Source of the DNA: Sphingomonadales bacterium
GTDB lineage: Bacteria; Pseudomonadota; Alphaproteobacteria; Sphingomonadales; Sphingomonadaceae
DNA: 63,793 nt
Direction of reading: 5' to 3'
Assembly: GCA_014763545.1 (NCBI GenBank)
Contig: JACXVD010000010.1
Coordinates: 1 to 63,793 of the forward strand
Positions 44,549 through 53,350 of the stretch are shown here, in pieces. Every line of letters begins with the position of its first letter. The first letter of the stretch is position 1. Position numbers and translations under genes: made by a program. The notes below the pieces were generated by a model. It searched no databases and was not told where the DNA came from. It saw only the letters and a list, made by a program, of their open reading frames with translations.

Positions 44549-45147
44549 GCGCGCTGTTCGACCGATTGGCGGACATCCACCGCGCCGCACATGCCCTGCC
44601 CTTCGCCGACGCGGTGGAGGATGCGCTCGCCCCGCCCGACGAACTGCTGCCCGCCGCGGTGCTGATCGCGGTGACCGAGCGCGACGCACCCGGCGTCCTC
44701 GTCACCCATCGCCCGCACACGATGCGCAAGCATCCAGGGCAGGCGGCCTTCCCCGGCGGGCGGATCGACGCCGGCGAAACCCCGGTCGAGGCGGCGCTGC
44801 GCGAGGCGCAGGAAGAGCTGGGCATCGACCCGCGCGATGTGCGCGTGATCGGCGAGACCGACCGTTTCCGCACTCGCACCGGCTTCGACATCACCCCGGT
44901 GCTGGCCACCGTGCCCGCCGACCTGCCGATCACGCCCAATCCGGCGGAAGTGGCGGAATGGTTCGAACCCCCCTTCCGCTTCCTGTTCGATCCTGCCAAC
45001 CAGCAACTCAAGGCGGCACAATGGGAGGGCGCGCTGCGCCATTATCACGAGATCAACTGGCAGGGGCATCGCATCTGGGGCGTGACCGCCGCGATCATCC
45101 TCAACCTCACGCGCCGCATGGCGCTGGCGGGGCCGCTCGATGTCTGA
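44545..45147 (+). CDS. Nudix hydrolase, CoA pyrophosphatase type
   Basis: A 200-residue Nudix protein. The complete Nudix box [19 protein letters not shown]...EELGI spans about residues 72-94, and the neighbouring [10 protein letters not shown] segment just before it matches the CoA-pyrophosphatase (NUDT7/8, YeaB) subfamily, which hydrolyses CoA and acyl-CoA. The C-terminus is long ([40 protein letters not shown]), also typical. The start ATG overlaps DUF1285, and the stop overlaps the cca start by 8 nt. Confidence 0.92.
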   Translation: MSALFDRLADIHRAAHALPFADAVEDALAPPDELLPAAVLIAVTERDAPGVLVTHRPHTMRKHPGQAAFPGGRIDAGETPVEAALREAQEELGIDPRDVRVIGETDRFRTRTGFDITPVLATVPADLPITPNPAEVAEWFEPPFRFLFDPANQQLKAAQWEGALRHYHEINWQGHRIWGVTAAIILNLTRRMALAGPLDV

Positions 45148-46318
45148 GGTGCTGCCCGCCGCCGCATGGACCCGGCGCCCCGAACTGGCGCAGCTGGTTG
45201 CCGCGCTGGGGGCGGAGAATATCCGCTGGGTCGGCGGCGCGGTGCGCGACACGCTGCTGGGCGCGCCGGTGAAGGATATCGACGCGGCCACCCCGTTGCT
45301 GCCCGAAGAAGTAATTGCCCGGCTGAAGGCAGCGCAGATCCGCAGCGTGCCCACCGGCATCGAACACGGCACGATTACCGCGATCCTGCCGGGCGGCCCG
45401 GTCGAGGTGACGACGCTGCGCCGTGACGTCAGCACCGACGGGCGGCGCGCCACGGTCGCCTTCGCCAGCGAATGGCGCGACGATGCGGCGCGGCGCGATT
45501 TCACCATCAATGCGCTCTATGCCGATCCGCAGACGCTGGAGATCGCGGATTATTTCGGCGGGTTGGCCGACCTTGCCGCGCGCAAGGTGCGCTTCATCGG
45601 CGACGCCCGCCAGCGCATCCGCGAAGACCATCTGCGCATCCTGCGCTATTACCGCTTCCAGGCGCGTTTCGGCGCCGATCTGGACGACGAAGCGGAAGCA
45701 GCCTGCGCGGAGCTCGCCGCCACGCTCAAGGGCCTGAGCCGCGAACGGGTGGCGATGGAACTGCTCGCCCTGCTCGGCCTGCCCGATCCCTGCGCCACGG
45801 TGGAGCGCATGTATCGGCGCGGGGTGCTGGGCGTGATCCTGCCCGAAGCGGTCAATCACCAGCAGGAATGCCTGCGTGCGCTGGTCGCGGCCGAACAGGC
45901 GGCAGGCGTCGCCCCCGATGGCGTGCGGCGGCTGGCCGCCTTGCTGCCGACGCTGCCCGAGGTGGCGAGCGACGTTGCCGCGCGGCTGCGCCTGTCGCGG
46001 GCACAGCGCGCACGGCTGGTCAGCGCGGCAGAGCGCAAGCCGGGCGAAACCATCGCCCCGCGCATCCTGGCATGGCGCGAAGGGCGCGAAAGCGCGGTCG
46101 ACCGGATCCTGCTGGCAGGCGGAAATCTGGCGCCGCTGGACGGCTGGGAGGTGCCCGAACTGCCGCTCAAGGGCGGGGAGATCGTCGCCCGCGGGGTCGG
46201 TGCCGGGCCGGAGGTGGCGCGGCTGCTGCGCGCGGTGGAATCCCGCTGGGTCGAGGAAGGCTTCCCGGGGCGCGAGCGGGTGCTGGCGCTGCTCGACGAG
46301 CAGCTGGCACAGGAATAG
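45140..46318 (+). CDS. cca: tRNA nucleotidyltransferase (CCA-adding) / poly(A)-polymerase family
   Basis: A 392-residue class II nucleotidyltransferase. The catalytic core has [24 protein letters not shown] (residues 31-54, GG and DxD motifs), [31 protein letters not shown] and [14 protein letters not shown], then a helical tRNA-binding body with [18 protein letters not shown]. It adds CCA to tRNA 3' ends. A poly(A)-polymerase role cannot be fully excluded from sequence alone. It is the last gene of the GNAT-DUF1285-Nudix-cca run and overlaps Nudix by 8 nt. Confidence 0.93.
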   Translation: MSEVLPAAAWTRRPELAQLVAALGAENIRWVGGAVRDTLLGAPVKDIDAATPLLPEEVIARLKAAQIRSVPTGIEHGTITAILPGGPVEVTTLRRDVSTDGRRATVAFASEWRDDAARRDFTINALYADPQTLEIADYFGGLADLAARKVRFIGDARQRIREDHLRILRYYRFQARFGADLDDEAEAACAELAATLKGLSRERVAMELLALLGLPDPCATVERMYRRGVLGVILPEAVNHQQECLRALVAAEQAAGVAPDGVRRLAALLPTLPEVASDVAARLRLSRAQRARLVSAAERKPGETIAPRILAWREGRESAVDRILLAGGNLAPLDGWEVPELPLKGGEIVARGVGAGPEVARLLRAVESRWVEEGFPGRERVLALLDEQLAQE

Positions 46319-46340
46319 GCGGCGCAGGCACGCCCTTCAT

Positions 46341-46449
46341 GCGGCGGGAACCCGATGCAATCGGGCCAGGTTCAGGGCGGCTTCATGGTAAGCCACCTAG
46401 GGTGACCAGCGGTTGCATTCCTTCACCGATGATGGAATGAAACCGCCGC
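46341..46449 (+). ncRNA. Possible structured RNA (leader or sRNA), family not recognised
   Basis: Four nested or adjacent stems can be drawn on the plus strand: a closing stem GCGGCGG (46341) with CCGCCGC (46443), hairpin CCCGAT-GCA-ATCGGG, a stem AGGT...GGCTT-CATGGT-AAGCC-ACCT, and CATTCC...GGAATG. The pattern would suit a riboswitch-like junction upstream of the gene at 46664 or an sRNA. It does not match TPP, cobalamin, SAM, FMN, SRP, 6S or RNase P consensus I know. Strand is assumed. Confidence 0.35.
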
Positions 46450-46468
46450 CCGGCAATCTTTGCCGGGC
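46448..46468. terminator. GC-rich hairpin, possible terminator
   Basis: Arms GCCCGGCAA and TTGCCGGGC (9 bp, perfect) around TCT. No long T-run follows, so it may end transcription from cca weakly, or be part of the structured element before it. Confidence 0.45.
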
Positions 46469-46663
46469 GCTTCGGGTCGATTTCCTTCCGCCAGGCGAAG
46501 GAATGGGCTGCTCCACCCGGGCCATGCGCCCTTTCCTTGCGGAGCGGCATTTTGCGCTGGGCGCTGCGCGTCCTTGCATCAACCCGTCTTTCCATTCCGG
46601 CAGGCCTTGCGTTCCGGCGCGGGGGAACCTGTCACCGACGAAGACGCAATACGGAGTTGATCG

Positions 46664-47209
46664 ATGAAATTCACCAAGCTGGCTGCTGCGGCGGCCCTGT
46701 TCCTTGCTGCCACCCCCGTGCTGGCCGCGAATCCGCAAGTGGTCGCCGGGGCGACCGTCTACGGCCCGCAGGGCAATGTCGTGGGCACGATCGCTTCGGT
46801 CGAAGGCGGCGTGGTGACGGTCGATACCGGCACACACAAGGCTCCGCTGCCCGAAGGCGCATTCGGCGGCGGCGACAAGGGCCCGACGATCACCGTCACC
46901 AAGGACCAGCTCGACGGCATGATGGCCGAGGTCGAGGCGCAGGCCGAAGCCCAGCGCAAGCAGGAACTCGCCGCCGCCGCCGCCAAGCGTGACGAGGCGC
47001 TGGTGGCCGGTGCCGCCGTGCTGAGCAGCGACGGCCAGCCGGTCGGCACCGTCGCCTCGGTCGATGGCGACACGGTGGTTCTGAAGGCCGAAGCCGGCCC
47101 GGTGAACCTGAAGCGCGAACATTTCGGCGTGACCGACAAGGGGCTGATCACCCTGTTCACCGCTGCGCAGCTGGACGATGCGATCAACGCCGCGATGGCC
47201 GGCGGCTGA
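46664..47209 (+). CDS. Exported protein with two PRC-barrel-like repeats
   Basis: The 181-residue product has a signal peptide (MKFTKLAAAAALFLAATPVLA). The mature part contains two copies of a short barrel-like pattern: AGATVYGPQGNVVGTIASVEGGVVTVDTG and AGAAVLSSDGQPVGTVASVDGDTVVLKAE, each followed by a segment ending in KGP/KGL-ITxFT, and separated by a charged helix (EVEAQAEAQRKQELAAAAAKRDE) likely to form a coiled coil. This is a PRC-barrel-like internal repeat. Its role in the periplasm is unknown. It is monocistronic and followed by a good terminator. Confidence 0.8.
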   Translation: MKFTKLAAAAALFLAATPVLAANPQVVAGATVYGPQGNVVGTIASVEGGVVTVDTGTHKAPLPEGAFGGGDKGPTITVTKDQLDGMMAEVEAQAEAQRKQELAAAAAKRDEALVAGAAVLSSDGQPVGTVASVDGDTVVLKAEAGPVNLKREHFGVTDKGLITLFTAAQLDDAINAAMAGG

Positions 47210-47233
47210 TCGCCGCCCCAGCGGATACGAACA

Positions 47234-47266
47234 GGGCGCGGGAGGCAATGCTTCCCGCGCCCTTTT
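47234..47266 (+). terminator. Rho-independent terminator
   Basis: Arms GGGCGCGGGA (47234-47243) and TCCCGCGCCC (47253-47262) form a perfect 10-bp stem followed by TTTT. It ends the transcript of the exported protein gene 25 nt earlier. Confidence 0.9.
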
Positions 47267-47287
47267 GCTTGCGCCTGCTCCAGCTTT

Positions 47288-47319
47288 GGCGCGGCTTGGG
47301 CGCGGCTTGGGCGCGGCTA
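47288..47319. repeat. 11-bp tandem repeat at the end of the DUF924 gene
   Basis: Nearly three copies of GGCGCGGCTTG run from 47288 to 47319; the last copy includes the DUF924 stop codon (TAG on the minus strand). Confidence 0.75.
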
Positions 47320-47895
47320 GTCTTCGCTGTCGAGCGGGAAACCGCCGCCTGCCGCGATATAGCGGGCTTCCGCTTCGCTGTTGCTGCGACCGAGCGCGGC
47401 GTTGCGCATCGGGAAGCGGCCGTAACGCGCCACGACATTGCGATGGCCGCGCGCGAAGTCGAGGATATCGGCCGCATCCGCAGCCAGACGTTCGAAACAG
47501 GCGATGCTCTTTGCCTGCAATTCCATGTCCTCGGCATGCATCAGCGGCAAATAGAAGAACTGCCGTTCGGACAGGGCGAGCGCGGCGTCCATGCCCTGCT
47601 CCAGCCCGTCGAGCACCAGTTGCTGCGCCTTGGCGTCGCCGGAGAAGGCGCGCGGATCGTCGCGGTAGATGTTGCGGGTGAACTGGTCGATCAGCACGAT
47701 CAGGGCCAGCCGCCCGCGCGGATCGCTGGCCCAGTCGTCAAGCTCGCCGGCCAGCGCCTGCGCCACCTGCGGCGCAAAGCGTTCGCGCACCATCCGGTCC
47801 ACCGCATCGCCGCCGTTGAACCAGTCCGACGGAGCCAGCTCGCGGAACCAGAAATCGAGCACGGGCAACCAGGGCCGGTTCGTGCCTGCGCCCAT
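47317..47895 (-). CDS. DUF924-family protein
   Basis: A 192-residue protein of the DUF924 family (TPR-like superhelical fold): VLDFWFREL at the N-terminus, LIVLIDQFTRNIYRDDPRAFSGDAKAQ, FFYLPLMHAEDMELQ and GHRNVVARYGRFPMRNAALGR are typical signatures. The function is unknown in bacteria. The ATG shares a base with the parC stop (TGATG), so it is expressed from the parC transcript. Confidence 0.93.
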   Translation of the reverse strand: MGAGTNRPWLPVLDFWFRELAPSDWFNGGDAVDRMVRERFAPQVAQALAGELDDWASDPRGRLALIVLIDQFTRNIYRDDPRAFSGDAKAQQLVLDGLEQGMDAALALSERQFFYLPLMHAEDMELQAKSIACFERLAADAADILDFARGHRNVVARYGRFPMRNAALGRSNSEAEARYIAAGGGFPLDSED

Positions 47896-50195
47896 CAGTC
47901 GAACTTGTTATCGCGCGGGAAGCCTTGCGGCGGCAAGCGACCGGCGGCACCGCGGGCAACCTTCCACATGCCGATTTCGGTTTCGGTGCGGGTGCGGTCG
48001 CCCTTGCCGCCCATCTGCCAGCTCAGCCCCTCTGCCAGGGTGAAGGTGGTTGCATCCGACAGGCCGCCATCGCGGTAACGTTGCAGCGTCACCCCCTGCC
48101 CGCGCGCCATGACGGGCATTTCCTCGAGGCTGAAGACCACCAGCTTGCGATTGTCGCCCACCACCGCGACATGGTCGTGCTCCGGCGCGATCACCCGCAC
48201 TGCGGCGAGCTTGGTATCACCCTTGAGGTTGACCACCTGCCGCCCCTTGCGCGTTTCGGCGAGCAATTCGTCGGTCTCGGCAGCGAAACCCTTGCCGTTG
48301 CTGGCGGCGAGCAGCAGCTGCCCCTTGGGCCGATGGACGATCAGCGCGGCGATATGCGCATCGGATTCGATATCCACCATCGTGCGGATCGGTTCGCCAA
48401 AGCCGCGCGCACCGGGCAGTTTGTCGCAGCCCAGCGTGTAGAACCGGCCGTTGTCGGCGACGACCAGCAGCTTGTCGGTGGTCTGTGCATGCACGGCGAA
48501 GGCAGGTCCATCGCCTTCCTTGTATTTGAAATCGCCGCAGCCATCCTCGCCCAGCGCGACGTGGCCCTTGGCCGCGCGGATCCAGCCCTTGGCGGAAAGG
48601 ACCACCGTCACCGGTTCCTTCTCGATCATCGCGTCGGGATTGAATTCGACCGTCGGTGCGGCTTCGGCGATGGTCGTGCGGCGGCGGCCGAGCGCGGTAT
48701 CCTCGGCATAATCCTTGCGCAGCGCGGCCAGGTCGCGCTTCAGCCGCGTGCGCTGGCGTGCCGGGCTGGCGAGCAGCTTTTCGAGGTCGTCGCGCTCGGC
48801 CAGCAAATCGTCGCGTTCCTGGCGCAGCTGCATCTCCTCCAGCTTGCGCAAGCTGCGCAGCCGCATGTTGAGGATCGCCTCGGCCTGTCGGTCGGTCAGG
48901 CCGAATTCGGCCATCATCACCGGCTTGGGCTCGTCCTCGGTGCGGATGATCTCGATCACCCGGTCGAGGTTGAGGAAGGCGATGATATAGCCTTCGACCA
49001 GTTCGAGCCGCGCGGCGATCTTGTCCAGCCGGTGCTGCGCGCGGCGCTGGAGGATGTCGATCTGGCTGGCGACCCAATTGCCCAGCAGTTCCTTCAACCC
49101 CATCACCATCGGCGTGCGCGTGGCATCGAGCACGTTGAGGTTGAGGCCGAAGCGCGTTTCGAGATCGGTCAGCTTGTAAAGCGATTCCTTGAGCAATTCG
49201 GGGTCGACATTGCGGTTCTTGGGCACCAGCACGATGCGGATGTGCTCGTCGCTTTCGTCGCGCACATCTTCCAGGATCGGCAGCTTGCGGTCGGCGATCA
49301 GCTGGGCGATCTGTTCGATCAGCTTGCCCTTGGCCACCTGGAAGGGAATTTCGCTGATCACGAGCTGGTACTGCCCGCCGCCCAGCCGCTCGATCCCCGC
49401 TTGCGCGTCTTCCGCCTTCTCCGCCTCCGCCGCGTGGAAGCGCCCGCGGATGCGGAACGAGCCGCGCCCGGTTTCATAGGCGTTGGAAATGACTTCCGGG
49501 CTGTCCACGATCAGCCCGCCGGTCGGCAAATCGGGGCCATGGAACAGTTCCATCAACCGGGCGTGTTCGACATGCGGATTGTCGACCAGTTCCAGCGTCG
49601 CGTCGATGATCTCGGCGACATTGTGGCTGGGGATGTTGGTCGCCATGCCCACCGCGATCCCGCTGGCGCCATTGGCCAGAAGGTTCGGGAACAGGCCGGG
49701 CATCAGCTCGGGCTCTTCCTCTTCGCCGTTATAGGTCGGGATGAAGTTGACCGTGCCTTCGTCGAGGCCGGCCATCAGCTGCATCGCCGTCTTCGTCAGG
49801 CGTGCTTCGGTGTAGCGGTAGGCGGCGGCATTATCGCCGTCGATATTGCCGAAATTGCCCTGCCCTTCGACCAGCGGGTAACGCAGGCTGAAATCCTGCG
49901 CGAGGCGCACCATCGCGTCATAGGCGGCAGTGTCGCCATGGGGGTGATACTTGCCGATCACCTCGCCTACCACGCGCGCGCTCTTCTTGAAGCCGTTGGC
50001 GGGATCGAGCTTCAGCTGCCGCATCGTCCACAGCAGGCGGCGGTGGACCGGCTTCAGCCCGTCGCGCAGGTCGGGCAGCGACCGCGCGGTGATCGTCGAC
50101 AGCGCATAGACGAGATAACGTTCCGACAGGGCGGAATCGAACGGCGCATCGACGATCGCGTCGAACGGATCTTTATCGTCTTCAGTCACACTCAT
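47895..50195 (-). CDS. parC: DNA topoisomerase IV subunit A
   Basis: ParC is the breakage-reunion subunit of topoisomerase IV, which decatenates daughter chromosomes. The 766-residue protein carries the catalytic tyrosine Y128 in [10 protein letters not shown]. The quinolone-determining stretch [16 protein letters not shown] has Thr and Asp at the positions of E. coli Ser80 and Glu84. It continues with [15 protein letters not shown] and TNIPSHN and ends with beta-propeller blades typical of ParC rather than GyrA; the GyrA box is not evident. A 4.5-kb neighbour search for parE finds none in this window. Confidence 0.95.
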   Translation of the reverse strand: MSVTEDDKDPFDAIVDAPFDSALSERYLVYALSTITARSLPDLRDGLKPVHRRLLWTMRQLKLDPANGFKKSARVVGEVIGKYHPHGDTAAYDAMVRLAQDFSLRYPLVEGQGNFGNIDGDNAAAYRYTEARLTKTAMQLMAGLDEGTVNFIPTYNGEEEEPELMPGLFPNLLANGASGIAVGMATNIPSHNVAEIIDATLELVDNPHVEHARLMELFHGPDLPTGGLIVDSPEVISNAYETGRGSFRIRGRFHAAEAEKAEDAQAGIERLGGGQYQLVISEIPFQVAKGKLIEQIAQLIADRKLPILEDVRDESDEHIRIVLVPKNRNVDPELLKESLYKLTDLETRFGLNLNVLDATRTPMVMGLKELLGNWVASQIDILQRRAQHRLDKIAARLELVEGYIIAFLNLDRVIEIIRTEDEPKPVMMAEFGLTDRQAEAILNMRLRSLRKLEEMQLRQERDDLLAERDDLEKLLASPARQRTRLKRDLAALRKDYAEDTALGRRRTTIAEAAPTVEFNPDAMIEKEPVTVVLSAKGWIRAAKGHVALGEDGCGDFKYKEGDGPAFAVHAQTTDKLLVVADNGRFYTLGCDKLPGARGFGEPIRTMVDIESDAHIAALIVHRPKGQLLLAASNGKGFAAETDELLAETRKGRQVVNLKGDTKLAAVRVIAPEHDHVAVVGDNRKLVVFSLEEMPVMARGQGVTLQRYRDGGLSDATTFTLAEGLSWQMGGKGDRTRTETEIGMWKVARGAAGRLPPQGFPRDNKFD

Positions 50196-50295
50196 GCCGC
50201 TCGCCTTATCACCGGCTCAGGCTGGCCGACAGGGTGGAACCATCCAGTTTCCCCATGCGTCGATGGGTCGAACGCAATTCGAGAGGAGACAATCC

Positions 50296-50835
50296 ATGAC
50301 CAAGGTCCTGATCATCGCCACCGACGGCTTCGAACAATCCGAACTGACCGGCCCGCGCGACAATCTGCACAAGGCCGGGATCGAAACCACGCTCGCCAGC
50401 CTCGCGCCGGGAGAAATCCGCGGCTGGCAGGACAAGGACTGGGGCGACCGCGTGGCGGTTGACTGCCTGGTGGGCGAGGTTTCGGCAGACGATTTCGATG
50501 CGCTGCTGCTGCCCGGCGGGCAGATGAATCCCGATATCCTGCGCATGGACGAGCAGGTGATCGACACCGTCCGCGCCTTCTGCGACGCGGGCAAGCCGGT
50601 CGCCGCCATCTGCCACGCGCCTTGGCTGCTGGCCGAGGCCGGCGTGATCGACGGCAAGACGGTAACCGGCTGGCCCTCGATCCGCACCGATCTGGCCAAT
50701 GCCGGGGCAAATGTGGTCGATTGCGAAGTTGCCGAGGACGGAAATATCATCACGAGTCGATGCCCCGACGATATCCCGGCCTTCAGCAAGGCGCTGATCG
50801 GGCAGCTTGCACAGGTCCCCGAGCCCGCCGAATAA
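50296..50835 (+). CDS. DJ-1/PfpI-family protein (type 1 glutamine amidotransferase-like)
   Basis: A 179-residue DJ-1/PfpI superfamily protein: KVLIIATDGFEQSELTGPRD, DDFDALLLPGGQMNPD, and the nucleophile cysteine in AAICHAPWLLAEAGV. The Glu of the nucleophile-supporting dyad is in DGFEQSE. Members include deglycase/chaperone (YhbO, YajL) and protease types, so the activity is uncertain. The start ATG follows GAGAGGAGA. The upstream frame to 50194 has no family match. Confidence 0.92.
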   Translation: MTKVLIIATDGFEQSELTGPRDNLHKAGIETTLASLAPGEIRGWQDKDWGDRVAVDCLVGEVSADDFDALLLPGGQMNPDILRMDEQVIDTVRAFCDAGKPVAAICHAPWLLAEAGVIDGKTVTGWPSIRTDLANAGANVVDCEVAEDGNIITSRCPDDIPAFSKALIGQLAQVPEPAE

Positions 50836-50858
50836 ACTACTGAAACCGATATGTTTTC

Positions 50859-50893
50859 AAGGCCCTGCCGCATTCCTGCGGTGGGGCCTTTTG
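50859..50893 (+). terminator. Rho-independent terminator
   Basis: AAGGCCCTGCCGCA and TGCGGTGGGGCCTT pair with one bulge around TTCC, followed by TTTT. It lies 24 nt after the DJ-1/PfpI stop codon. Confidence 0.85.
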
Positions 50894-50962
50894 CGTTTCC
50901 GCTTGACGCTGGACGGGATCGAGGCGCAATTGTGGCTAAATTATGGCGATAAGGAGGCCAAA

Positions 50963-51907
50963 ATGCGGCGAGAAAATGCGAAGGCGAATTCGAAGGCATG
51001 GAACATCCCGATCATGGCGGCGCTTGCCCCGCTCATCCTGCTGGGTGCGTGCACCCAGCAGGAAGGCGGCCGGTCCGCCGACGAAGCGAGCGAGGCGGTC
51101 GCCAGCACCGACGTCGCCATGGCCGACGGCGCAGCGGCGCCAGACTCGGCCCGCGACACCCCCCGCTCGGCAAGCGATTCCGCCCTGCCGCAGCTCGACC
51201 CCGTCCCCGTCAACCAGCCCAAGCTGGCTTACGAATATTCCTACTCCTACCGCCTGCCCGCCGCCGACATCGGCAAGTTGCAGCGCCGCCACGCCGATCT
51301 GTGCGAACAGCAAGGGCCGGCCAGCTGCCAGATCCTGGGCATGACCAAATCGGGCGAAGACGCGGATTACGTCACCGGGGAATTGCAGCTGGCGGTCGCC
51401 ACCAAACAGGCCCGCGCCTTCGGCGCGCTGCTGGAAGACGAGGCGGAGGACAGCGGGGCCGACCAGCTTTCCGCCGAAATCGCCTCGGAGGAACCGTCGA
51501 AGAATATCGTCGATACCGAAGCGCATCTGCGCTCGCGGGTCGAATTGCGCGACCGGCTGATGGAGGTGCTGCGCACCCGCAAGGGCAAGGTTTCCGAACT
51601 GATCGAGGCCGAACGCAGCGTGGCGCAGGTCAACCAGGAAATCGACGAGGCGCGCAGCTGGCTGCGCGAGATGCAGGGCCGCGTCGCCTACAGCCGGGTG
51701 ACCGTACGTTACGAAAGCGGTGTCGCCCCGGCGCATGATTTCATGGACCCGGTGCGCGGCGCGCTCGGCTCGGTCGGCTCGATCCTGGGGGTGATGTTCG
51801 CCGCGCTGATCATGATCGCAACGGTCGGCGGGCCGGTCGCACTCGCCGTCTGGGGCGTGACGCGCTGGAACCGCAGGCGCCGCCCCACAGCCGAACCATC
51901 TGCCTGA
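50963..51907 (+). CDS. DUF4349 lipoprotein
   Basis: A 314-residue lipoprotein: a basic N-terminus (MRRENAKANSKAWN), hydrophobic IPIMAALAPLILLGAC with lipobox LGAC, and a long periplasmic region. The DUF4349 core is ELRDRLMEVLRTRKGKVSELIEAERSVAQVNQEIDEARSWLREMQGRVAYSRVTVRYE, a predicted coiled coil followed by a strand. One membrane helix (GVMFAALIMIATVGGPVALAVWGV) near the C-terminus suggests a second anchor. The ribosome-binding site AAGGAGG is excellent. Function is unknown. Confidence 0.9.
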   Translation: MRRENAKANSKAWNIPIMAALAPLILLGACTQQEGGRSADEASEAVASTDVAMADGAAAPDSARDTPRSASDSALPQLDPVPVNQPKLAYEYSYSYRLPAADIGKLQRRHADLCEQQGPASCQILGMTKSGEDADYVTGELQLAVATKQARAFGALLEDEAEDSGADQLSAEIASEEPSKNIVDTEAHLRSRVELRDRLMEVLRTRKGKVSELIEAERSVAQVNQEIDEARSWLREMQGRVAYSRVTVRYESGVAPAHDFMDPVRGALGSVGSILGVMFAALIMIATVGGPVALAVWGVTRWNRRRRPTAEPSA

Positions 51908-51969
51908 ACCGAACTCCCCCTCCACGCCCGCCAGCCCATTCCCGGCGGCGCGTTCGAGGGGGCACCGCG

Positions 51970-51996
51970 GGGCGCCGGGTCCACTCCCCGGCGCCC
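51970..51996. terminator. GC-rich hairpin, probable terminator between convergent genes
   Basis: Arms GGGCGCCGGG (51970-51979) and CCCGGCGCCC (51987-51996), perfect over 10 bp with a 7-nt loop, followed by TTGG. It sits between the convergent DUF4349 and ferredoxin genes. Confidence 0.55.
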
Positions 51997-52013
51997 TTGG
52001 CGCATCTGCCGCG

Positions 52014-52343
52014 CTACATGCGCTGCATGTCGTGGCTTTCGGCGGGGACGGAAACGACCAGCCCGTCGAGCGCGTCGGTCAGTTCGATCTGGCACGACAG
52101 GCGGCTGGTGCGCTGGACCCCGGCGGCAAGGTCGAGCATGTCCTCTTCCTCCTCGCTCGCTTCGGGCAGGCGGTCGAACCAGTCGGCGGCGACGATCACG
52201 TGGCAGGTCGAACAGGCCATCTGCCCTTCGCAGGTCCCTTCGAGCGGCAGCCCGGCGTTCTGGCCGAGGCTGAGCAGCGTATCCCCCGCCGCGCCCTGCG
52301 CTTCGACCTTTTCGCCCTTGGGACTGATGAAGATGACCTGCAC
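52014..52343 (-). CDS. 2Fe-2S ferredoxin (adrenodoxin type)
   Basis: A 109-residue plant/adrenodoxin-type [2Fe-2S] ferredoxin. The cluster cysteines are CEGQMACSTC (C-x5-C-x2-C) and the later RLSCQIELTD. The acidic patch EASEEEEDMLDL fits an electron-transfer protein for Fe-S assembly or P450/redox systems. It starts with GTG at 52343; AGGAGG lies eight bases upstream, inside the end of the upstream desulfurase-like gene. Together with the two desulfurases it forms a small operon. Confidence 0.95.
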   Translation of the reverse strand: MQVIFISPKGEKVEAQGAAGDTLLSLGQNAGLPLEGTCEGQMACSTCHVIVAADWFDRLPEASEEEEDMLDLAAGVQRTSRLSCQIELTDALDGLVVSVPAESHDMQRM

Positions 52344-52346
52344 TAA

Positions 52347-53243
52347 CTAAACCTCCTGCGCTGCGGCGGCAGCGTTGATGACTTCGGCGGCATCCTCAAG
52401 CTGGTCCATGGTCGTATAGCGCCCGAACCCGATGCGAATGGAGCTTTTCGCGGCGCGGTCGTCAAGGCCGATGGCGCGCAGCACATGGCTCGGCTTGCCC
52501 GATCCGCTGGCGCAGGCGGACCCGGCGGAGAACATGACGTTACGGCATTCGCTCATCAGCCGCGCGACATCCAGCCCCGGCTTGCGGATGCTGAGATTGC
52601 CGAACCAGCGCCGCTGGGCGCTGCCATTCAGCTCCCAGCCGCCGAACAGGTCGCGCGCACGGTCCCACAGCGCCCGCATATGTGCCGCGTCACTTTCCAT
52701 ATGGGCCGCCGCCAGCGCTGCGGCCGCGCCGAAACCCGCGCAGAGTGCCGGGCTGAGCGTGCCCGAGCGGATCTTCTCCTGCAGCCCGCCGGTGATCTGC
52801 GGGGCGAGCGCCACCCCGTCGCGCACCCACAAGGCACCGATCCCCTTGGGGCCATAGAGCTTGTGTGAACTGATCGCGATCAGATCCGCCTCGGCCAAGG
52901 CAACCTTGCCATAGGCCTGCACCGAATCGCTGAGGAACAGCGCCCCGGCAGCGCGCGCCCGCGCATACCATTCGGCGGAGCGCTGGATCGTGCCGATCCC
53001 GCGCAACGCAAGGTTGATCGCCTCGCAGGCATTGCCGGTGAAATGCACCGTGCCGCCGGGCGGAAACAGCGCCGCGACCTGGTCGCGCGCGACCTCGACC
53101 GCTGCGGCCGCCATGCGACCCATGCGATGCGGACTATGCGGATTGCCGAATGTGTCGCTGTCGGACCCGCCCAGCCAGCGCAGCATCGCCTCGCGCGCTT
53201 CGGGGGCCAGCGGTGTGGTCGCCTGGTAATCGAGATAGATCAT
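52347..53243 (-). CDS. Cysteine desulfurase-like protein lacking about 70 core residues
   Basis: A 298-residue NifS/IscS-family PLP protein. It has IYLDYQATTPLAPEAREAM at the start, the PLP lysine in ISSHKLYGPKG, QITGGLQEKIRSGT, and the catalytic cysteine loop FSAGSACASGSGKPSHVL. But between GNACEAINLALRG (residue 82) and GALFLSDSVQAYGK only about 20 residues remain, where the neighbouring paralogue has about 89. The missing part holds the PLP-stacking His (EH motif) and the Asn contact. The start is the ATG at 53243; an ATG at 53249 abuts its ribosome-binding site. Activity is doubtful; a role as a partner subunit is possible. Confidence 0.88.
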   Translation of the reverse strand: MIYLDYQATTPLAPEAREAMLRWLGGSDSDTFGNPHSPHRMGRMAAAAVEVARDQVAALFPPGGTVHFTGNACEAINLALRGIGTIQRSAEWYARARAAGALFLSDSVQAYGKVALAEADLIAISSHKLYGPKGIGALWVRDGVALAPQITGGLQEKIRSGTLSPALCAGFGAAAALAAAHMESDAAHMRALWDRARDLFGGWELNGSAQRRWFGNLSIRKPGLDVARLMSECRNVMFSAGSACASGSGKPSHVLRAIGLDDRAAKSSIRIGFGRYTTMDQLEDAAEVINAAAAAQEV

Positions 53244-53350
53244 GGCCATCCCCTAACCGTTCGGGCCGGGCTTGTCGAAGGGCCGCTGCTCCCTTTGGCC
53301 GCGCTTCGGCAGGGATATGCGATCCCTGCGACATGGGCGGCGCGAACAGG

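Larger units (their letters stand above)
46319..46663. other. 345-bp intergenic region with several hairpins
   Basis: No protein-coding gene is supported. The left half holds the structured element described at 46341, the centre a terminator-like hairpin at 46448-46468, and the right half is less ordered and probably contains the promoter of the exported-protein gene at 46664. Confidence 0.6.

Noticed and set aside
46341-46449. SRP RNA, RNase P RNA, 6S or tmRNA in the cca downstream gap
   Set aside because: The conserved core sequences of these RNAs, such as the SRP apical loop or the P-RNA universal positions, were not found. Only generic stems remain.
47895-50195. Quinolone-resistance mutation in parC (Thr at the Ser80 position)
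   Set aside because: Thr and Asp occur naturally at these positions in ParC proteins of related organisms, and no local reference was available to call a mutation.
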